Position numbers and translations under genes: made by a program. Of a DNA stretch of 64,000 bases, positions 1-15,100 are shown piece by piece; the stretch's first letter is position 1; each line of letters begins with the position of its first letter. A model generated the notes under the pieces. It was given only the letters and a program-made list of their open reading frames with translations, did no database searches and was not told the origin of the DNA. This DNA is from Tulasnella sp. 424 (Eukaryota; Basidiomycota; Agaricomycetes; Cantharellales; Tulasnellaceae): NCBI GenBank assembly GCA_019633425.1, contig WSUB01000103.1, positions 85,241-149,240 of the forward strand, given 5' to 3'.

Positions 1-1945
<1,945 letters not shown>

Positions 1946-2465
1946 GACATTGTCGAGAAAAGAGTCAGCTATGGATAAGTAAGCATCAGAGAGATATGCT
2001 TGAGGAGAGAATTCAGCTGCGCCCATACCGTCCATGATTGCAACTCGGCGGTATTTTTGGTGGTTGTGGTTGAGACTGGAACCGACTTCCTGCTGGCTCC
2101 CATAGAATGTTTTTCGTCGAACGGGGGATTACAAAGACGGCGATGCACGGACAGGCTAGTCGTCCCCACGCATAGATTTCACTCTCAACCGATTTCAATT
2201 GCTAATTAATTCTGCGACCCAGAGACCAGCAAGTCTTCCAACAAGGATTAAAAGTAGGGGACATGCAAAGTTCAGAGTAACGGAGCCGTCTTTGCTCACA
2301 GCGTCTCTCTCTCGACTTGGTAGCGATTTGCGGCAAGTCGCACCACCTTTGAATATCCCCGTCGTTTGTGTAACTACCTGTATCATCTACCACCGTAAGC
2401 GATCTCATCCTGGCGCTTTTGAGCTTGGGACGGCGTTGCTGACTCGGTTTTGGGCTGTTGCGAAG
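1946..2465. promoter_or_regulatory. Divergent promoter region of U2AF2 and P2
   Basis: The 520 bases between two start codons on opposite strands. Open frames cross it (for example from 2199 on the plus strand) but none has family features and they run out of frame into the P2 exons. I see no repeat or RNA gene. It must hold the 5' regions of a splicing factor and a ribosomal protein gene, and a 5' UTR intron for P2 is possible. Confidence 0.5.
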
Positions 2466-3104
2466 ATGCGTTACATTGCTGCCTACCTTCTCCTCCAGAC
2501 TGGCGGAAACGCCAGCCCCAAAGCTGCCGATATCAAGAAAGTCCTGTCGGCTGGTGGCGTTGATGTTGATGAAGAGCGCTTGACCAAGTTTTTGTCCGAA
2601 GTTGAGGGCAAGTCCATCGATGAGCTCGTCGCAGCTGGCTCATCCAAGCTATCATCGGTGGGTGATCGAGAGCGGCTCCGTCGACCCTTGATTTGGCAAC
2701 ACTTATGGGGAGGGCTGTCAACTGACCGAAAACCTTGGTTTTTTTTTCTCCGCTCCCTTCGGGGATGTGTGCGTGCGCTGTCGCGTGTGCGCGGGCTGCA
2801 GGTTCCGTCTGGAGGAGGTGCCGCGGTGGCGTCGAGCGGAGGTGCAGCCGCTGGAGGTGGTGGTGCCGCTCCCGAAGCCGCCAAGGAGGAGGAGAAGAAG
2901 GAAGAAGCCAAGGGTGAGTCCCGGCGGCTCTATTTTTGCCCGACGCCGAATTGGCCGGAGAGAGAGCTGACAATGTGTAACCCTGGTGCGTCGCAGAGGA
3001 ATCGGACGACGACATGGTGAGTTGCGGAGAGGTTATTGCTCAAGGCTTCCTCGCGACTGATGTGCTTTTTTGATTGCGTGCAGGGCTTTGGCTTGTTCGA
3101 TTAA
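2466..3104 (+). CDS. RPP2: 60S acidic ribosomal protein P2
   Basis: Stalk protein of the large ribosomal subunit that recruits translational GTPases. Exons 2466-2657, 2802-2913, 2997-3016 and 3084-3104 join in phase to 114 aa, the normal P2 length. The product begins [18 protein letters not shown], has the helical dimerisation domain (residues 1-64), a Gly/Ala-rich hinge (about 65-90), a Glu/Lys stretch, and the hallmark stalk tail EESDDDMGFGLFD, which binds elongation factors. All introns are GT-AG. Two exons are tiny (20 and 21 nt) and split the acidic tail. The start is fixed by the family N-terminus; the longer frame upstream lacks any resemblance. Very secure. Confidence 0.97.
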
Positions 3105-3619
3105 AAAACGGCATTTCTTTCCTTTTTTTATGTTTTGTGTTGTATCCAATACATTTCTGTTCTGGGGGCGCTTGTGCCGTGACCCCAGGAAAAAAAACGA
3201 AAAAGGATGTGATGTGTGTGAAGCCCGTTGCCTTATTTTAGCCGTTCCGTCATCATAATTCGGAGAAGACGTCAGAGGGATTTATCGTACACAAACGCGA
3301 AAATGTACGCGATCTGCCGAGACATAAATTAGATAAAAAAGAAAAAGTGAGAAAGAATTGCAAATTATTATTTTTGTAACATCCATTGCATTGGATCTAA
3401 GGCACCGGCATTCGAATGCGGCGAATTTGGTGATTACAGGCCGGCGGTGAGAAGGGTGTCCGCAGATGTTGTTGGTTCGGGGCAGTGAATTGCGATCCTT
3501 TCGCACATCTTTCTTCCCGTTGCTTTCCCCCTTCCCCCCCCTCTTTTTTCCTTTAACCTCCCCCTCCCCCACCATTACCTCCTCTCCCCCCCCTCTCCTT
3601 TCCCCCCCTTTGCCATCCC
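3105..3619 (+). promoter_or_regulatory. Intergenic region with pyrimidine-rich promoter tract
   Basis: It contains the 3' end of P2 and the promoter of the Zn2Cys6 gene. From about 3510 to 3615 the plus strand is almost pure C and T, immediately before the start codon at 3620. Such CT tracts are typical of basidiomycete promoters near transcription starts. No gene seen. Confidence 0.5.
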
Positions 3620-6600
3620 ATGTCTTCTGCTCCTCCCGCCCCTCAGGAGTCCCAAAAGCCAAAGCGAAAGCGTCTTGCAAAGGTATGGCGTCATCACTTG
3701 GGTTCTCGAGGCGGATTAACATATCTCCCGTGGGCGCTTTCCCTCGCTGACTTGCCGCCGGCTTCCGAACTTTCCAAAGGCATGCGACGCCTGCCATAAA
3801 TCCAAGCGACGCTGCGATGGAACTGGTGAGCGCTCCTCCCCACCCCCCAGCGGCGGAGGGATACGTCGGCTAACGTGGCCAACGCTTTTCGTAGCTCCCT
3901 GCGCAAATTGGTTCGTGCTTCCTTCCGTCGGCTCCGAGAACCGCCAAGTGTAACCGCCCATCCTCGCTGGCTTTTTTTTTCTGGTCGCCTCCTGCCCGAT
4001 CAACGCCACATTTATCGGCGTTCTAACAGCGACTTTGCTGGCAAGATTTGTGTCTATACCGATTCAAGCGGTCAAGCCGTCCCCCCACCCATCGAACGTA
4101 CGGCATCATCATCAAACGGAAGTGGTCTGCTCAACGGCGTCGGTTCATCGGATGTCAACACTCCGTCCGAACCTCGGAAACGCAAAGCCACCCAACCCCC
4201 TCCCGCTGTCTCCGATAACCACAGCCGACCGGCCAATTCAAATTACCCACCACCACCACCTCCTGATGCAGCCGCACCGCCATTTTACCATTCAGACCCA
4301 AATCGGTCAAGCTCTGGACTTACACGTAGCAGCGAGTCTCACTCCATGTTCCCCGGAGAGCGTTCCCCACAGTATCACGCCCAACAACAATCAGGGCCTC
4401 GAGTCGATCCGGCGGTTGTACACGAACTCGTAAATTGTGAGTGGTCAGTTCCCCTAATCGCAGAGTTTATTGGACGGTTAGGAGCCGTCGGTTTCTCGGG
4501 CATGCCGTGCGGTTCGGAGATCACCTGGGATCTAACATGCACCTCTTTTCTTCCTCATATCACCAAACCCCCCGTGCCCCGTGCCTGCCTATCTCGGAAT
4601 AGTGTTCTTTTCACACATGTGAGTATCATACCCCCCTCCCTCTATCTCCCATAACTTTAGATTGCTCACAGCCTGAACTCTGCACGCTAATTCGGATGTA
4701 ATAATTCGGCTAGGCATCCGTACAACCTTGCAATTCACCGACCTTCATTTCTCAACGACCTCGGTGACGGCCGTGTGCCACAGTGAGTTGATCCGTTCGC
4801 CCAACTCAACGTAATCGCCGTTTCTCTGGGAGCCCAACGTTTTTAACCAAAAGTCGGACTCTGCCGCAGTTATCTGTTGCTCTCCGTGTTGGCGCTCGCT
4901 GCGCCGCTGTCGAACCATCCAGACGTCAAGACGAACCCCAACCACTGGTCCGGGGAGAAATATGCCAATGCCGCCAAAGCGCTGCTGTTCGAGCCTGGGG
5001 GGCAGCTCAAGGAGCGTCCCTGCCTGGAAGTAGCCCAGGTCAGCAAAGAACAGCCGCCCTAACCAATACGGGACACTAATTTATGGTAAATATAGGCATT
5101 GACTTTCATCACGATGCACGATTGCATTGGACGCCAAGCTGGCCGGCGTACTGACTACTTCCAGCGTACGTCGCTTTCCTTCCACCCCTCGTCCTCCCCT
5201 CCCTGCCTTTCTCCATCAACCTTACCATCACCCACCCCAGAATTAGCGCTCGACATCCTCGTCGATATCGGCGTCCATTCATTTGATGTTGTACCGCCCA
5301 CACCCTTTTCCCCACTCGCCCGAGATGAATGGATCCGTCGGGAGACGTCGCGCCGGCTATTTTACCTCATTTACGTGGTGGAACTTCTGGCATCCATCTT
5401 TACGCATCGACCGATCGCGCACAGGGAGCAGGATTTGAGGATTTTCCTACCGGCGCCTGAGGCGTACTATGATTTGACGCTGGTGGATGTACCCCTATCA
5501 CGAGGTATGTTTCTTTCGTCTCCTCCCGCTAATGCTGCCGGCCAACCTTGTTCCTGACGTGCTCCAAGAATATCTCCTCCCGCTTGCACCTCCGGATGGC
5601 TCCAGATCCAAGGCCTCCGAGTTTGGGTACTTGATCCGCATTGTCGCGGTCTACACCCGGATTAGCGACAATATTTTCGCCTGCAAGCATGCGATGGACG
5701 AGGATGCCCCTCCTCATGCCAAGCCGAACGTAGCAGAAGTCATTCGGGATGGGGAAAATGCCCTAAAGGTTCGCACCCCTGGTAGTAACGAACACCCCCC
5801 TCATTTGTTGCTAACCCTGTTCTGGGGTCTATTTTAAATTCAGACCTGGGAAAGCTCCCTGCCCGAGAACCTCGCTTTCAATGAGCGAAATTTACAGCAT
5901 CATCTGGGTAATTTGGAAGCGGGTGCCAGCATTTCGGGGTGGTGTTATTGCTACATGCACATTGTTGCGGAATGTTGCGTCTTGGCGCTCCAAGAGGTTT
6001 GTCCGGGCAGTTCGTATTGGCTGTGTCCTGATCGTTGAACGTCTTCCCAACAATCCAGGCGGCAGAACTCGACACAACGAGGTCAGCCAATCGGTCCAAG
6101 AGTCCGGCTCAAACTCGGGAACATGCTTTGGAGAATTTGAAGACCGTGCTACAAGCGCTGGGCCCTCGAGAACGCAAGTGCATAATGAGTAAGTTCTCCT
6201 GTCGAAAACTGGTAGATTCGGGAGGCTTACGAACGGCGTTTAAACAGTGGGTTGCATTCTAGAGGTAAGGCAGTTCGGTTTCGAACTCAGTTTCTGCGAT
6301 CTAACGCACCTGAGCTTGCAGGCGGCTACACGACACACGCTCATCGCCACTCGAGGTCGACCAGATCCTGTCCTGACGGGGTATTGCTCCGACTACGAGG
6401 CAGTGTGGGGAATAAACTACGAGCAACTCACGTCCCTCGAATTCAGAAAACAATGGGTCCCTGACTGGCCGCAGGACCGTCTCACGGCTCCTCGCAAGGC
6501 CAGTGGTTCCTCTTCCTCGACAACTCATGAGAGGGATTGGATTTATGGAGGAAGGTCGATAATGCCAAACCGTGTCGGTGGTGCGCCGACGACGACAGCC

Positions 6601-7197
6601 GCAGAAGGTGACTCCCCTACGAGCTCCAGTCCCCGCGCTACCACTGAGGCCTACTGGTCCTCATCAGCCAAAGAACCCCCAGAGCCCGCTTGGGGATCAG
6701 GAGAAGGACGCGATCGACCTCCTTGGTGGCGCGGTCCACCACGGAGCCCGAGTCCGACTTCCTCGTCTCAAGCCTCGTACAAGGGAGTCCCAACACCTCT
6801 TTCCGCCAATTACTCCTCCGCATCACCTCGAGAACGGGGAATACCGGACTTCAATTCTTCATCGCAGCAGGGAGGGAGCAGCAATTTGATGCGCAGCCGG
6901 ACGTACCCAACAGCACCAGCAGGGCCCAGTCACGAACACAAGAATTCCATTGGAAGCTCCCGCGAAGGAACGGTCAGGGAATACGACGATCGAGAAACCA
7001 TCCAGCTTCCTCCGTTACCGCTCAAATACGCCAGCGCAGATGGAGAAAACAACTTCATTCCTCGAGCGAAACCAGGGGGAACTTCCTTACCATCTATCCA
7101 CTCAGTTGGATTGCTTAATTCTTTACCGCCCGATAGTCATCCAAGGCAGCTGCCTCCTCCCAGCTCGCTAGGGCGGGAGGAAGGTCCGTCGAGTTAG
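3620..7197 (+). CDS. Zn(II)2Cys6 fungal-type transcription factor
   Basis: Sequence-specific nuclear regulator of unknown targets. Fourteen exons close in phase to 831 aa: 3620-3682, 3780-3825, 3895-3910, 4030-4436, 4603-4618, 4714-4782, 4870-5038, 5096-5165, 5241-5504, 5569-5768, 5844-5996, 6059-6188, 6248-6264, 6322-7197. Splicing assembles a perfect binuclear cluster at residues 23-49 (CDACHKSKRRC, then CANC, then C), spacing C-x2-C-x6-C-x5-C-x2-C-x6-C, preceded by a basic KPKRKR stretch. The middle-homology domain (fungal-specific transcription factor domain) starts at LVNLFFSHMHPYNLAIHRPSF and includes RRETSRRLFYLIYV. The last roughly 230 residues are Ser/Pro-rich and low complexity. Two exons are only 16 nt and one is 17 nt. 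Family certain; target pathway not inferable. Confidence 0.9.
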
Positions 7198-7452
7198 GAG
7201 ACCACCTTCCACCTTCGTCTCTCTTTCCCAACGGGATTAAGGACTTGTAAAAAAACTGCCGCTCTCGGGATGCATCTAATTCAGAGGACTCTATTTATCT
7301 GCATTCCCAGTTGTGTCATGTACAATAAGCCTTCCTCAACGGAGGCGATCACGCTCTTATGCGATAATGTAAAGTAGTAGTCCACATTTCGAATCCATTC
7401 ACAACTGGAACAGGTAGCGAGAGGAACAGAAAGTCGTAGACGAAAGACACGC

Positions 7453-7999
7453 TTAGCTCTCCACTTTCTTAAGGTTTGGATGCAGCTCCGGGTTAATGAG
7501 GATGACGCGATCCAGCAGTTTCTGGACGACCTTCTCCTTATTGGCCTCGAACGATTCCGTGATCTTGGCAAGTGAAGCCTCAGTCTCCTTGTCTACCGCA
7601 GCTTGGGAGACCTGAGTCTTTCCTGCGTGCTACACCATAATGAAGACCAGTCAGGACAGGGGAGATCCAGTGATAGGCATGACCTGGGGGCATACCTCGG
7701 CTTCGTATGTCTTGAACTCCTCTTCCTTCTGGCCCTTGTACTTGGCAATCTCCTTCTCAGCCTGAGATCGGGCGTCCTTTAGCTTCTGGGTGCGATCTAA
7801 AGTTGCATCAAGTCAGTGGTCCGCGCCGAAGCCGGTCCTGGGTTATGGGACATACAGCCCCTTGCCTCCTGGACGATCTTAGCGGCGTCCTTTTCAGCTT
7901 CAAGTAAAGTCTGAATTCCGTTGGATCCTTGTGTTGGCTGAAAGGCGAGTGTTAGTAGAAGCGATGCGGTCTCCCTGAGTTGCTCTCACTGACGGCCAT
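7453..7999 (-). CDS. VMA10: V-type proton ATPase subunit G
   Basis: Peripheral stator subunit of the vacuolar proton pump, linking the V1 and Vo sectors with subunit E. Exons on the minus strand: 7994-7999, 7856-7937, 7696-7796 and 7453-7629, total 121 aa. The first coding exon holds only ATG GCC. The product begins MAPTQGSNGIQTLLEAEKDA and continues as one long charged helix (KLKDARSQAEKEIAKYKGQKEEE), matching the family in length and in the conserved IQTLL-AEK-A start. The start is chosen because only a GTCAGT donor after ATG GCC puts exon 2 in the family frame. It lies convergent to the transcription factor gene and divergent from the NDUFAF7-type gene, start codons 78 bases apart. Confidence 0.93.
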
Positions 8000-8077
8000 G
8001 TCTGAGGAGGAGGTCGTTGCAGTTAGACTTCGAATTTCGCGCGCGTCACGTCCCGGCCGAGTGCATCCTCCCTTTCC

Positions 8078-9832
8078 ATGATCCTCGCTACAACCAGAAC
8101 CAACCATGGGAGGCTCATAGCGGCCAATATAGCGAAACGATTCAAGTCCAGCCCAGCTGCTTCGTCTAATGCTGCACAGGCAAAGCACAAGGATCGGTAC
8201 AACTACAACCGCTCGTCGGTCATTTCGTTCGAGGATGACCAGCAACATACAACCTACAAAAGAGTGACAGCTCGAGAGCTAGCCTCGTATCGAACGCCTC
8301 CAAGAAAAGTAAAGATGCTCGCTCGGGACTTTATCCACGATTCTTTATACAACCCGCATTACGGGTACTTCCCAAAAAATGCGACAATCTTTTCGTCAGA
8401 CACTCCCTTCGACTTCACTCAGCTGCATGACCTGGCACATTTCCAAGATCAGGTAGCCAGGAGATACGTGGAGTACGGAATTGTACCCGCCCCCGGAGAG
8501 GGTCCAGGAAGACAAGTCTGGCACACGCCCACCGAACTTTTCAAGGTATGTCAAGGCTCATAATTGAACCGTGCTCTCTGCAAATGTTGATCGTTCGGAA
8601 CGTCTTGCTAGCCTTGGTACGGTCAGGCCATTGCTCAGAATCTAGTCTCTGAGTACATGGTGCGGCACTTCCCTTACGAAGACTTCATCGTGTACGAGAT
8701 GGGAGCAGGAAACGGAACTCTGGCACAAAATATCCTGGATTACATTCGAGACCACTATCCAGAAGTCTACGAACGGACTCAGTACCGAATAATCGAAATT
8801 TCGAAGCCTCTTGCGGAAGCCCAGCGGCAACGGCTCCTGCCTGATCACCCCTGCGTTGAAATCTTCAACAAGAACGTGTTCGAGTGGGACACATACGTCC
8901 CAGCTCCATGTTTCTTCTTGGCTTTGGAAGTCATTGTACGTTCGTCTTAATCCCCATGTCATTCGTGCAACACTCACAGTTCTCGATTTCAGGACAACTT
9001 CCCGCACGACGTCATCCGCTACGACTTGGAAGACCTCCGGCCGTACCAAGGGATCGTTTCCATTGACGAACAAGGGGATTTCACGGAGCTCTATGAGCCG
9101 ATTCATGACCCTCTCATCCGCCAGTTCCTCCAGTTCCGCTCGGAAATCGGACATGAATCCCCAGCACTGACCTCACCCTGGCTCAAATACCCTTCACTCC
9201 GTTCAATGTACCGTTCCGCTCCTTTCGCCCCCAACGTGACGTCCAAACCTGAATTCATCCCCACTCGCATCCTCACCTTCCTCAAGATCCTCCGCCAGAA
9301 CTTCCCCCTTCACCGTCTCCTCCTGTCCGATTTTTCCTCGCTCCCTGATACTATGCCAGGCTACAACGCGCCAGTCGTTCAAACCCGGTTCCGAGATACC
9401 ATGGTTCCCGTTGAAACTTTCATGGTTCAGCCGGGCTATTTCGATATTTTCTTCCCTACCTCATTTGAATTGCTCAGGGACATGTATGAACTCGTGATGA
9501 GCAAGCCCGTCTCGGCCCTACGTCTGCCTGAAAAGGCGGATGCGGCCAAGTCTACTCCTACAGGGACCGCAGAAGCTGATAGCCTTCGGCCTTCGCCAAC
9601 GGCTCCGACAGTTAGCGGACGCCTCGGTGCCAACTTCTTCACGCCCAAGGGTCGGAGACCACCCAGAGCAGGGCAGTCATCAGGGATTAGCCTGGCAATG
9701 GGAGAGGCCAGGTCAACGATCTGCACCCATCAAGAATTCATGCAACAGTATGCCAACCTCGACGGGACCCGGCTTCGGAATGGAGACAACCCACTATTAG
9801 ATTACTACCGAAATGTCAAATTTCTTTACTAG
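8078..9832 (+). CDS. NDUFAF7: NDUFAF7/MidA-type SAM-dependent methyltransferase
   Basis: The family methylates an arginine of a complex I core subunit (NDUFS2) in mitochondria during assembly. Exons 8078-8545, 8612-8935 and 8993-9832 give 543 aa, longer than the usual roughly 440 because of a C-terminal low-complexity segment (about residues 420-500). The first 30 residues are basic with little acid (MILATTRTNHGRLIAANIAK), fitting a mitochondrial presequence. Conserved family features are DSLYNPHYGYF, QAIAQN, and the SAM-binding loop EMGAGNGTLAQNIL. The region around LALEVIDNFPHDV matches the family's LANEFFDALP block, with VIDNFPHD in place of FFDALP. Family call is strong; substrate is by homology. 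Confidence 0.88.
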
Positions 9833-10103
9833 TCAGGTCCGATAGAGGAATAGATCAGCCGACGGCCTCGCTATTGGAGACATCGTCGGCAGAACTTGCT
9901 TCGTTGATGCCGATGTGTCGGCCAGTGCTTTACGGTAGTCTACGGAATAATCGAGAACACCCTGGAACTCAAATAATCTTGGGTGTCATTAATAATTATC
10001 CAACGAAAAAAGTACGACATAATAACCAAAATGCCAAAATGACAACAATATGAAACGACGGCCATGAGAACAAAAAGTACAAGATGTCCTCAGAACACGA
10101 ACT

Positions 10104-11231
10104 CTATGCTCCCAGACCGTAGGCTTGACGAACGCGCTGCATAGCAGAAACTAGGTCTGGGGAATTGTTCTGAGAAAAGCTAGCTTGTCCCAAAGTGGGT
10201 TGAACCTGGGTTGATTGATACAGCCCTTCAAATGAGGATTGTGTCGGTACAGAGGAAGAAAGGTTGAAACTTGGTTGTAATGGGGAAAAGTCTGAATGTG
10301 GGGTGTACGTTGAAGTAAGAGATTGTCGTGCCGAGGATCGTGAAAGTGAAACCGTTCGTGAAAGGTATGATGAATCAGGCGTGGCGAGGTTGGCTGGTTT
10401 GCGGGGCGACGGATGGCGGCGTTTCAGAGGCGAGATTCGTCCAGAGGCTGACGATGTTCGAGCGTGGCGAGAGCCAGATTGACGCCCCCGACTGTCATAG
10501 GGCTCATCATCTTGCCAGCATTCGTCTCCGTCGTCTACAATCCCCTCTTCCTCGCCGACAACGTCGTCTGAGGAAACAACAATTTCTTTGCCCAGCGCCT
10601 TTTGCCCTTCAGCAATGAGTTGCTGTAACTGAGCTGACATCCAATCCATCTGCTCGTCCATTTCGTCCGTTTCGTCGGTCGGCTCTGAACTGGCGGGAAC
10701 AGGGAGGGGTGTGGGATCTTGTGAACCGGAATACTGCACGGAGCTTGCCAAGGTTGACGCCGGTCTAGGAGGTGCAATAAATGCCGGGCGGCGACGGGAG
10801 GCTACATGCGACCGTATCCGTCTATGACCAGACGAAGAAGAGGATGATGTGACTTTGGTTGAACTTGAAGACGCAGAGGGCGACATTGGACAGGACCTTG
10901 TGGCCCTTGCGGCGGCCTGCTGCAAAGATATAGGTTGGTCAGCCTGTTCGAGACGTCATATTCGTAGACTCATGCCCCTACCCATGAATCTTCTTCATAT
11001 GCGCCAGACTCGTCACCCTCTTCTGCACTGTTAGGTTCTCCCTTCCACCTGCAATCAAACACGCCGTAAGAATAGGTTCGTTTCAAAAGCGGAGAGAATG
11101 GTTGCGCACATTCGGTATGCCGTCATGCCAACAGCACCGGATATAAGGGCAATGTTGAGGGCCGAGGTGAGGAGTGTGTCCGTGAGCGTCGTCCGGCGAC
11201 GCTTGGAAGGCGGAAAGTCTAGTTCAGACAT
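10104..11231 (-). CDS. Unknown Ser-rich protein with one predicted membrane segment
   Basis: Three exons (11110-11231, 10982-11048, 10104-10919) join in phase to 334 aa. The start MSELDFPPSKRRRTT is followed by one hydrophobic stretch (about residues 19-39, LLTSALNIALISGAVGMTAY) that could be a membrane anchor, then an acidic patch. The remainder is Ser/Pro-rich with clusters of acidic residues near ELIVSSDDVVGEEE-like sequence and a basic segment SPLKRRHPSPRKP, a possible nuclear localisation signal. I recognise no family. A KRRRTT sequence before a membrane segment followed by a long hydrophilic tail could suit an endomembrane or nuclear-envelope protein, but that is speculation. Confidence 0.7.
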
Positions 11232-11404
11232 AAACGAACGCAGCAATTAGCACCTTCACCACCGAATACGATCAACTGTCAACGAGTGGAGGAACGCAGA
11301 GCTTCGTAGTAGCGGGTGCGTTGGTTGTAGTGGCCAAGTAGTGAGGCAGCGGAGGACAGCGGTGAGGGTAGAGGTAAAAGGAGGAACAATCGCTGGTGGT
11401 CTGA

Positions 11405-11833
11405 TCATCGTGGGCCGCCTCGCGGTGCGCACGTGAAGCCTCTCGCGTCAGGAATAGTCCCGAATGAAGGAGGAGGTCGCGTTGCGTAGAATGTGAACTG
11501 CAGCTTACCTTGGTCGTCATCTGCCAGCCCTATGCAGCCACTGGAACCCAGCCGTTCGAGTTCGCCTCGCGATACACTTCGGCTCAATTGCGGCTGGGCG
11601 ACTCCTCCTGAGGTATCCGTCGGCTGCCAACCCCGTCGACGTTTCTGTGACAGTACAGAGTCCATTTCTGAAGCTCGACTTAGCATTTCTGGTCGAGGGA
11701 TTGGTCGCGGACGAGTGCTGAGATTTGGTCGCGGCAATCTGGGATGTTCGTCTTGCCAGTGGTCGAAGTTGGAATTATTTGCGAACGGATTGCGGAATGA
11801 GAATGGGACACGAAAGGTGAAGTCGAACATCAT
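11405..11833 (-). CDS. Short unknown protein, uncertain 3' end
   Basis: A 142-aa frame beginning MMFDFTFRVPFSFRNPF, rich in Arg, Pro and Ser, with no family I recognise. A plausible GT donor (GTAAGC) lies inside it at about 11512, so an alternative spliced form could end further downstream around 11272, giving a His/Thr-rich tail. It is in tandem with the previous gene on the same strand, 173 bases upstream of that gene's start. Codon use looks like its neighbours, but existence as a protein is only moderately supported. Confidence 0.4.
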   Translation of the reverse strand: MMFDFTFRVPFSFRNPFANNSNFDHWQDEHPRLPRPNLSTRPRPIPRPEMLSRASEMDSVLSQKRRRGWQPTDTSGGVAQPQLSRSVSRGELERLGSSGCIGLADDDQGKLQFTFYATRPPPSFGTIPDARGFTCAPRGGPR

Positions 11834-12110
11834 GCGAGTCGTTACTTGTCGTGAATGATTCTTAAGAGCGAGAGGTGGTGGGGGGTATAAGGGGAGGGGA
11901 GTAGTGGAGTTGGGGTCGGTTCGATTGTTGGAGACTCTGAAAGCAAAACCGTCTCACACAGCATCGAAGTCCGTCGAACCCCGTTTGGTACCAAACAACA
12001 ATCTCCACATAATCCACAACGTTGCATTTTCTACATCTGAGGACGTCATCTTTATCTAAATCCACCACCACCAAGTTACTTCGGTCTCACAGGAGACGCA
12101 CTCAGTAATC

Positions 12111-15100
12111 CTACATGAAGAGCATGTCAGATACCGCCCTGAATCTCAGAAACACCCTCGTCTTACCCTGGGCTTCCGCCTTCTGCGCGTCCGTCAAACC
12201 AGAATCGTGAGCTTCGAGGAATGCGTCGACCTCATCCATCACATCATCATCTCCACCAATTGCATACATGGAGTCTTCTTCTTCTTCGTCATCTCTGGCA
12301 GCATCGATTGCGAATGTCTGCCTCTCCATCACCATTGTTGTTGGGATTAATGGAGTAATGGGCGGGACAGATGATTTCTCAGAAGACAAGGAAAGCTGTG
12401 ATACGTTAGGCAGAGATTGCGATGTAGCCGTCGATAGCTCCGGTGAAGATGCCGACGGGCCTGTCCCTGATGATGCAGAGCGTTGACGGGGTGAAACCAA
12501 CGACTCCCGAGGCTTAGGTTCTTGAAGAGAGAACTCTCTTCCGGGCTTCCCGATAGCAGGCTTATGGTCAACCTGGATAGATTCACGAGATGAGCAACCA
12601 AGCGCATCGGACGTTAGAGAGTAAACCAGTACCTGATGCTTGCCAATCGACTTCCCGATTTCATCTGCAACCCTATTGAATAGATTCTTGTTTTCCTTGG
12701 TCAGGATTGTAGACATTAGACCTCCCAGAAGACCTGATGGCTCTTCGACTACAGGCACTGCGGGTTCGTCGAATCTGAAAGACGCAGACAAATCCGAATC
12801 AAAGAAGGACTCGAGGATCTCGTCGGCAAGGACAACCATTCGGAATCTAAAAAGTTTTGGTCAAAACCCGAGAGAGAGAGAGAGAGAGGAGGCCAAGGTA
12901 TTCGGTGCCTCACGTTGGTAAAGTCAAATACGGCTTATTATTTTCGGGGCTTGGTTCCGTGTCGTCTGCTTTTTCCAACAAAGAGTCGCCATACTCGAAA
13001 GCGTTGGTCATGAATCTGCTGACAGCTCCCAAATAAGCATCACCAGGCTCATTACGGAAGATGAACTAGATCGCATGTGTTCAGCCTCGTTGTGAAGACA
13101 GTCGATAGGGCACCCCTCACCAGCAACGACTCAGAAAGCTGCAACACTTCGTCCTTCGACAACGAGCCATCCTTGTCCTTGTCGTGCAGGGTGAAGAACC
13201 ATTCAATATTTGACATGAGGTCGTTAAACATGACCCCTTCAAGGCCCATGACAATGTCCTATCAAAATATTTCAGGCAAACCGAAACGCTGGTTCAGCAG
13301 TTTACGCACCTGAAGTGATAGGGCTCCTCGTGAGCTATAGTCCCAAGAGTAGAACAATCGATGGATGAGCGCACTAAGATGGGTTAGCTTAGCGAGATAG
13401 ACACAGAGCGAAGGGAGAGGACGAACTGGTCTACAACATCTCGTTGAACCCGTTGCTTGAAAGAACAAGTGGGTTAGTCGACGCACCCTCCGATTTCATC
13501 TACATGCATCTCGGTACCTGGAAGCCATTGGAGACAACCATCTCATCTCTTGCCCACGAGGCAACGAAGGCCAAGAACCGTTTGAATGTGTTCATGCTAA
13601 TCCTTGTTTCTGGTCGGCCCGTCGCATCCACACTCCCGGTAACTCCAGTCCCTCTCGGGGGCTCCTCATAAATCGCCTTGAAAAGCAAATCGTATATCGC
13701 GCCGACCTGTTCCTTGCTAAAGCGTCCAATGAATTTGAGATTCCGGATCGCAGCTCGCTTCGAAAACGACTCGAGCGTCGTAGTCACTCCAGCTCTGAAC
13801 TTCTTGCGTTCGGAGAGGATAGTATCGTCGGTAATAACCGAGAATTCTCTGAAAGCGACCAGGAGGAGTTCTTGGAAGTTGGTTATGTTCTTGGCGCGAG
13901 GATCGGAGGAATTGGGGTGGGCGGAGTCACCCAAGGAGCTGAAGTAGTCGCGCATCAGGCTAGAGGGCCTCAGGTCAGCCAGCGTCGACGGCCACGATTT
14001 TCCCGCCGTACTTAATAAACGCGCCATCATCTTGAATCTCGAGAAGCTTCTCTCCGTTGATTTTGAGAATTGCTGTATTGTCCTTGGTCAGCGGGCGTCC
14101 GACAGGTCACCTTACCAGTACCTACCTAGACTGAAGTGAGGAGGAGTTAGAGACATTTTGGGCAGCATCATAACAAACAAACTTACCCCACTTGGAACAG
14201 CACTTTGGGACCCATAGCAAAGAAGCAATCAATCACCCGGAAAGCAAAAATCAAGGGCATGCTATTGATGAACCTGGAGACGTGCTCGAAATCAGTCTCT
14301 TCCTCAATGAAGACCCTCAAAACGTCGTACAGGCTAAGGAACCACGGCAGAGACGCCACTGAGAGCTGAACGTCCACGCTCGTAAAGTGATCGTGAATGA
14401 GGGGAAGACATCGCTGAACGAGAGCCTCAAAGACTCGTTGGTCCAAGAGGGTGCCGTGCATGGAGGGACTACCGTATGGTCAGTGTCGCTCCAACGTGAA
14501 AATCTCTGCAACCTCACCTATAATACCCAGGAAGAAGCCTGTCACAAAGAACTTCAAGGAGCCAGAATGCCTGCTCCTCGGACATATAGCTAGAGCAGCC
14601 ATGTCAGAACTCGTCTATTGGAGAGCACGTTTCCGCTCACATCAGAAGCGCGGCTGTTAAGATATTCATGGCCTTGATAAAGAACGTGCCGTTAGAGATG
14701 GATCACCCGTAGTCCGCGCTTTATTGGCTCCCACCTGGCAGTAACCTAGTTCTGGGTTCTTCCAGCTGTATGCGGTCAAGACTCTCCGCAAACTCGAAAT
14801 GCCCTTGTCAGATTGATAAGCAGCGTACTCGGGTAGACTGCGGTTCAGGTCTTTCTCGATCTCCTCTGTACTCATTGACGTCTTGCCATCGTGCTCCTTC
14901 AGAATAGAATGGTACACATCCGGGTTCGCAAACCGCAGGTAAAGTGAACCGGATAGGGTCTCCCACATCTCCCCTCGCAGTCGGTTCGGCAGGCCAACCT
15001 GTATGAGTCGCGTACATTGAGGGTACCGCGCAAGTGTGAGGTGGCGCCCATGAGCTACGGGGAACAGGTTCAGCTGTATTGTAAGGATAGGGAACACGGG

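Noticed and set aside
2199..3020. Long plus-strand frame over the P2 gene
   Set aside because: It reads through introns; the first 89 codons lie upstream of the conserved P2 start and are unlike any ribosomal leader.
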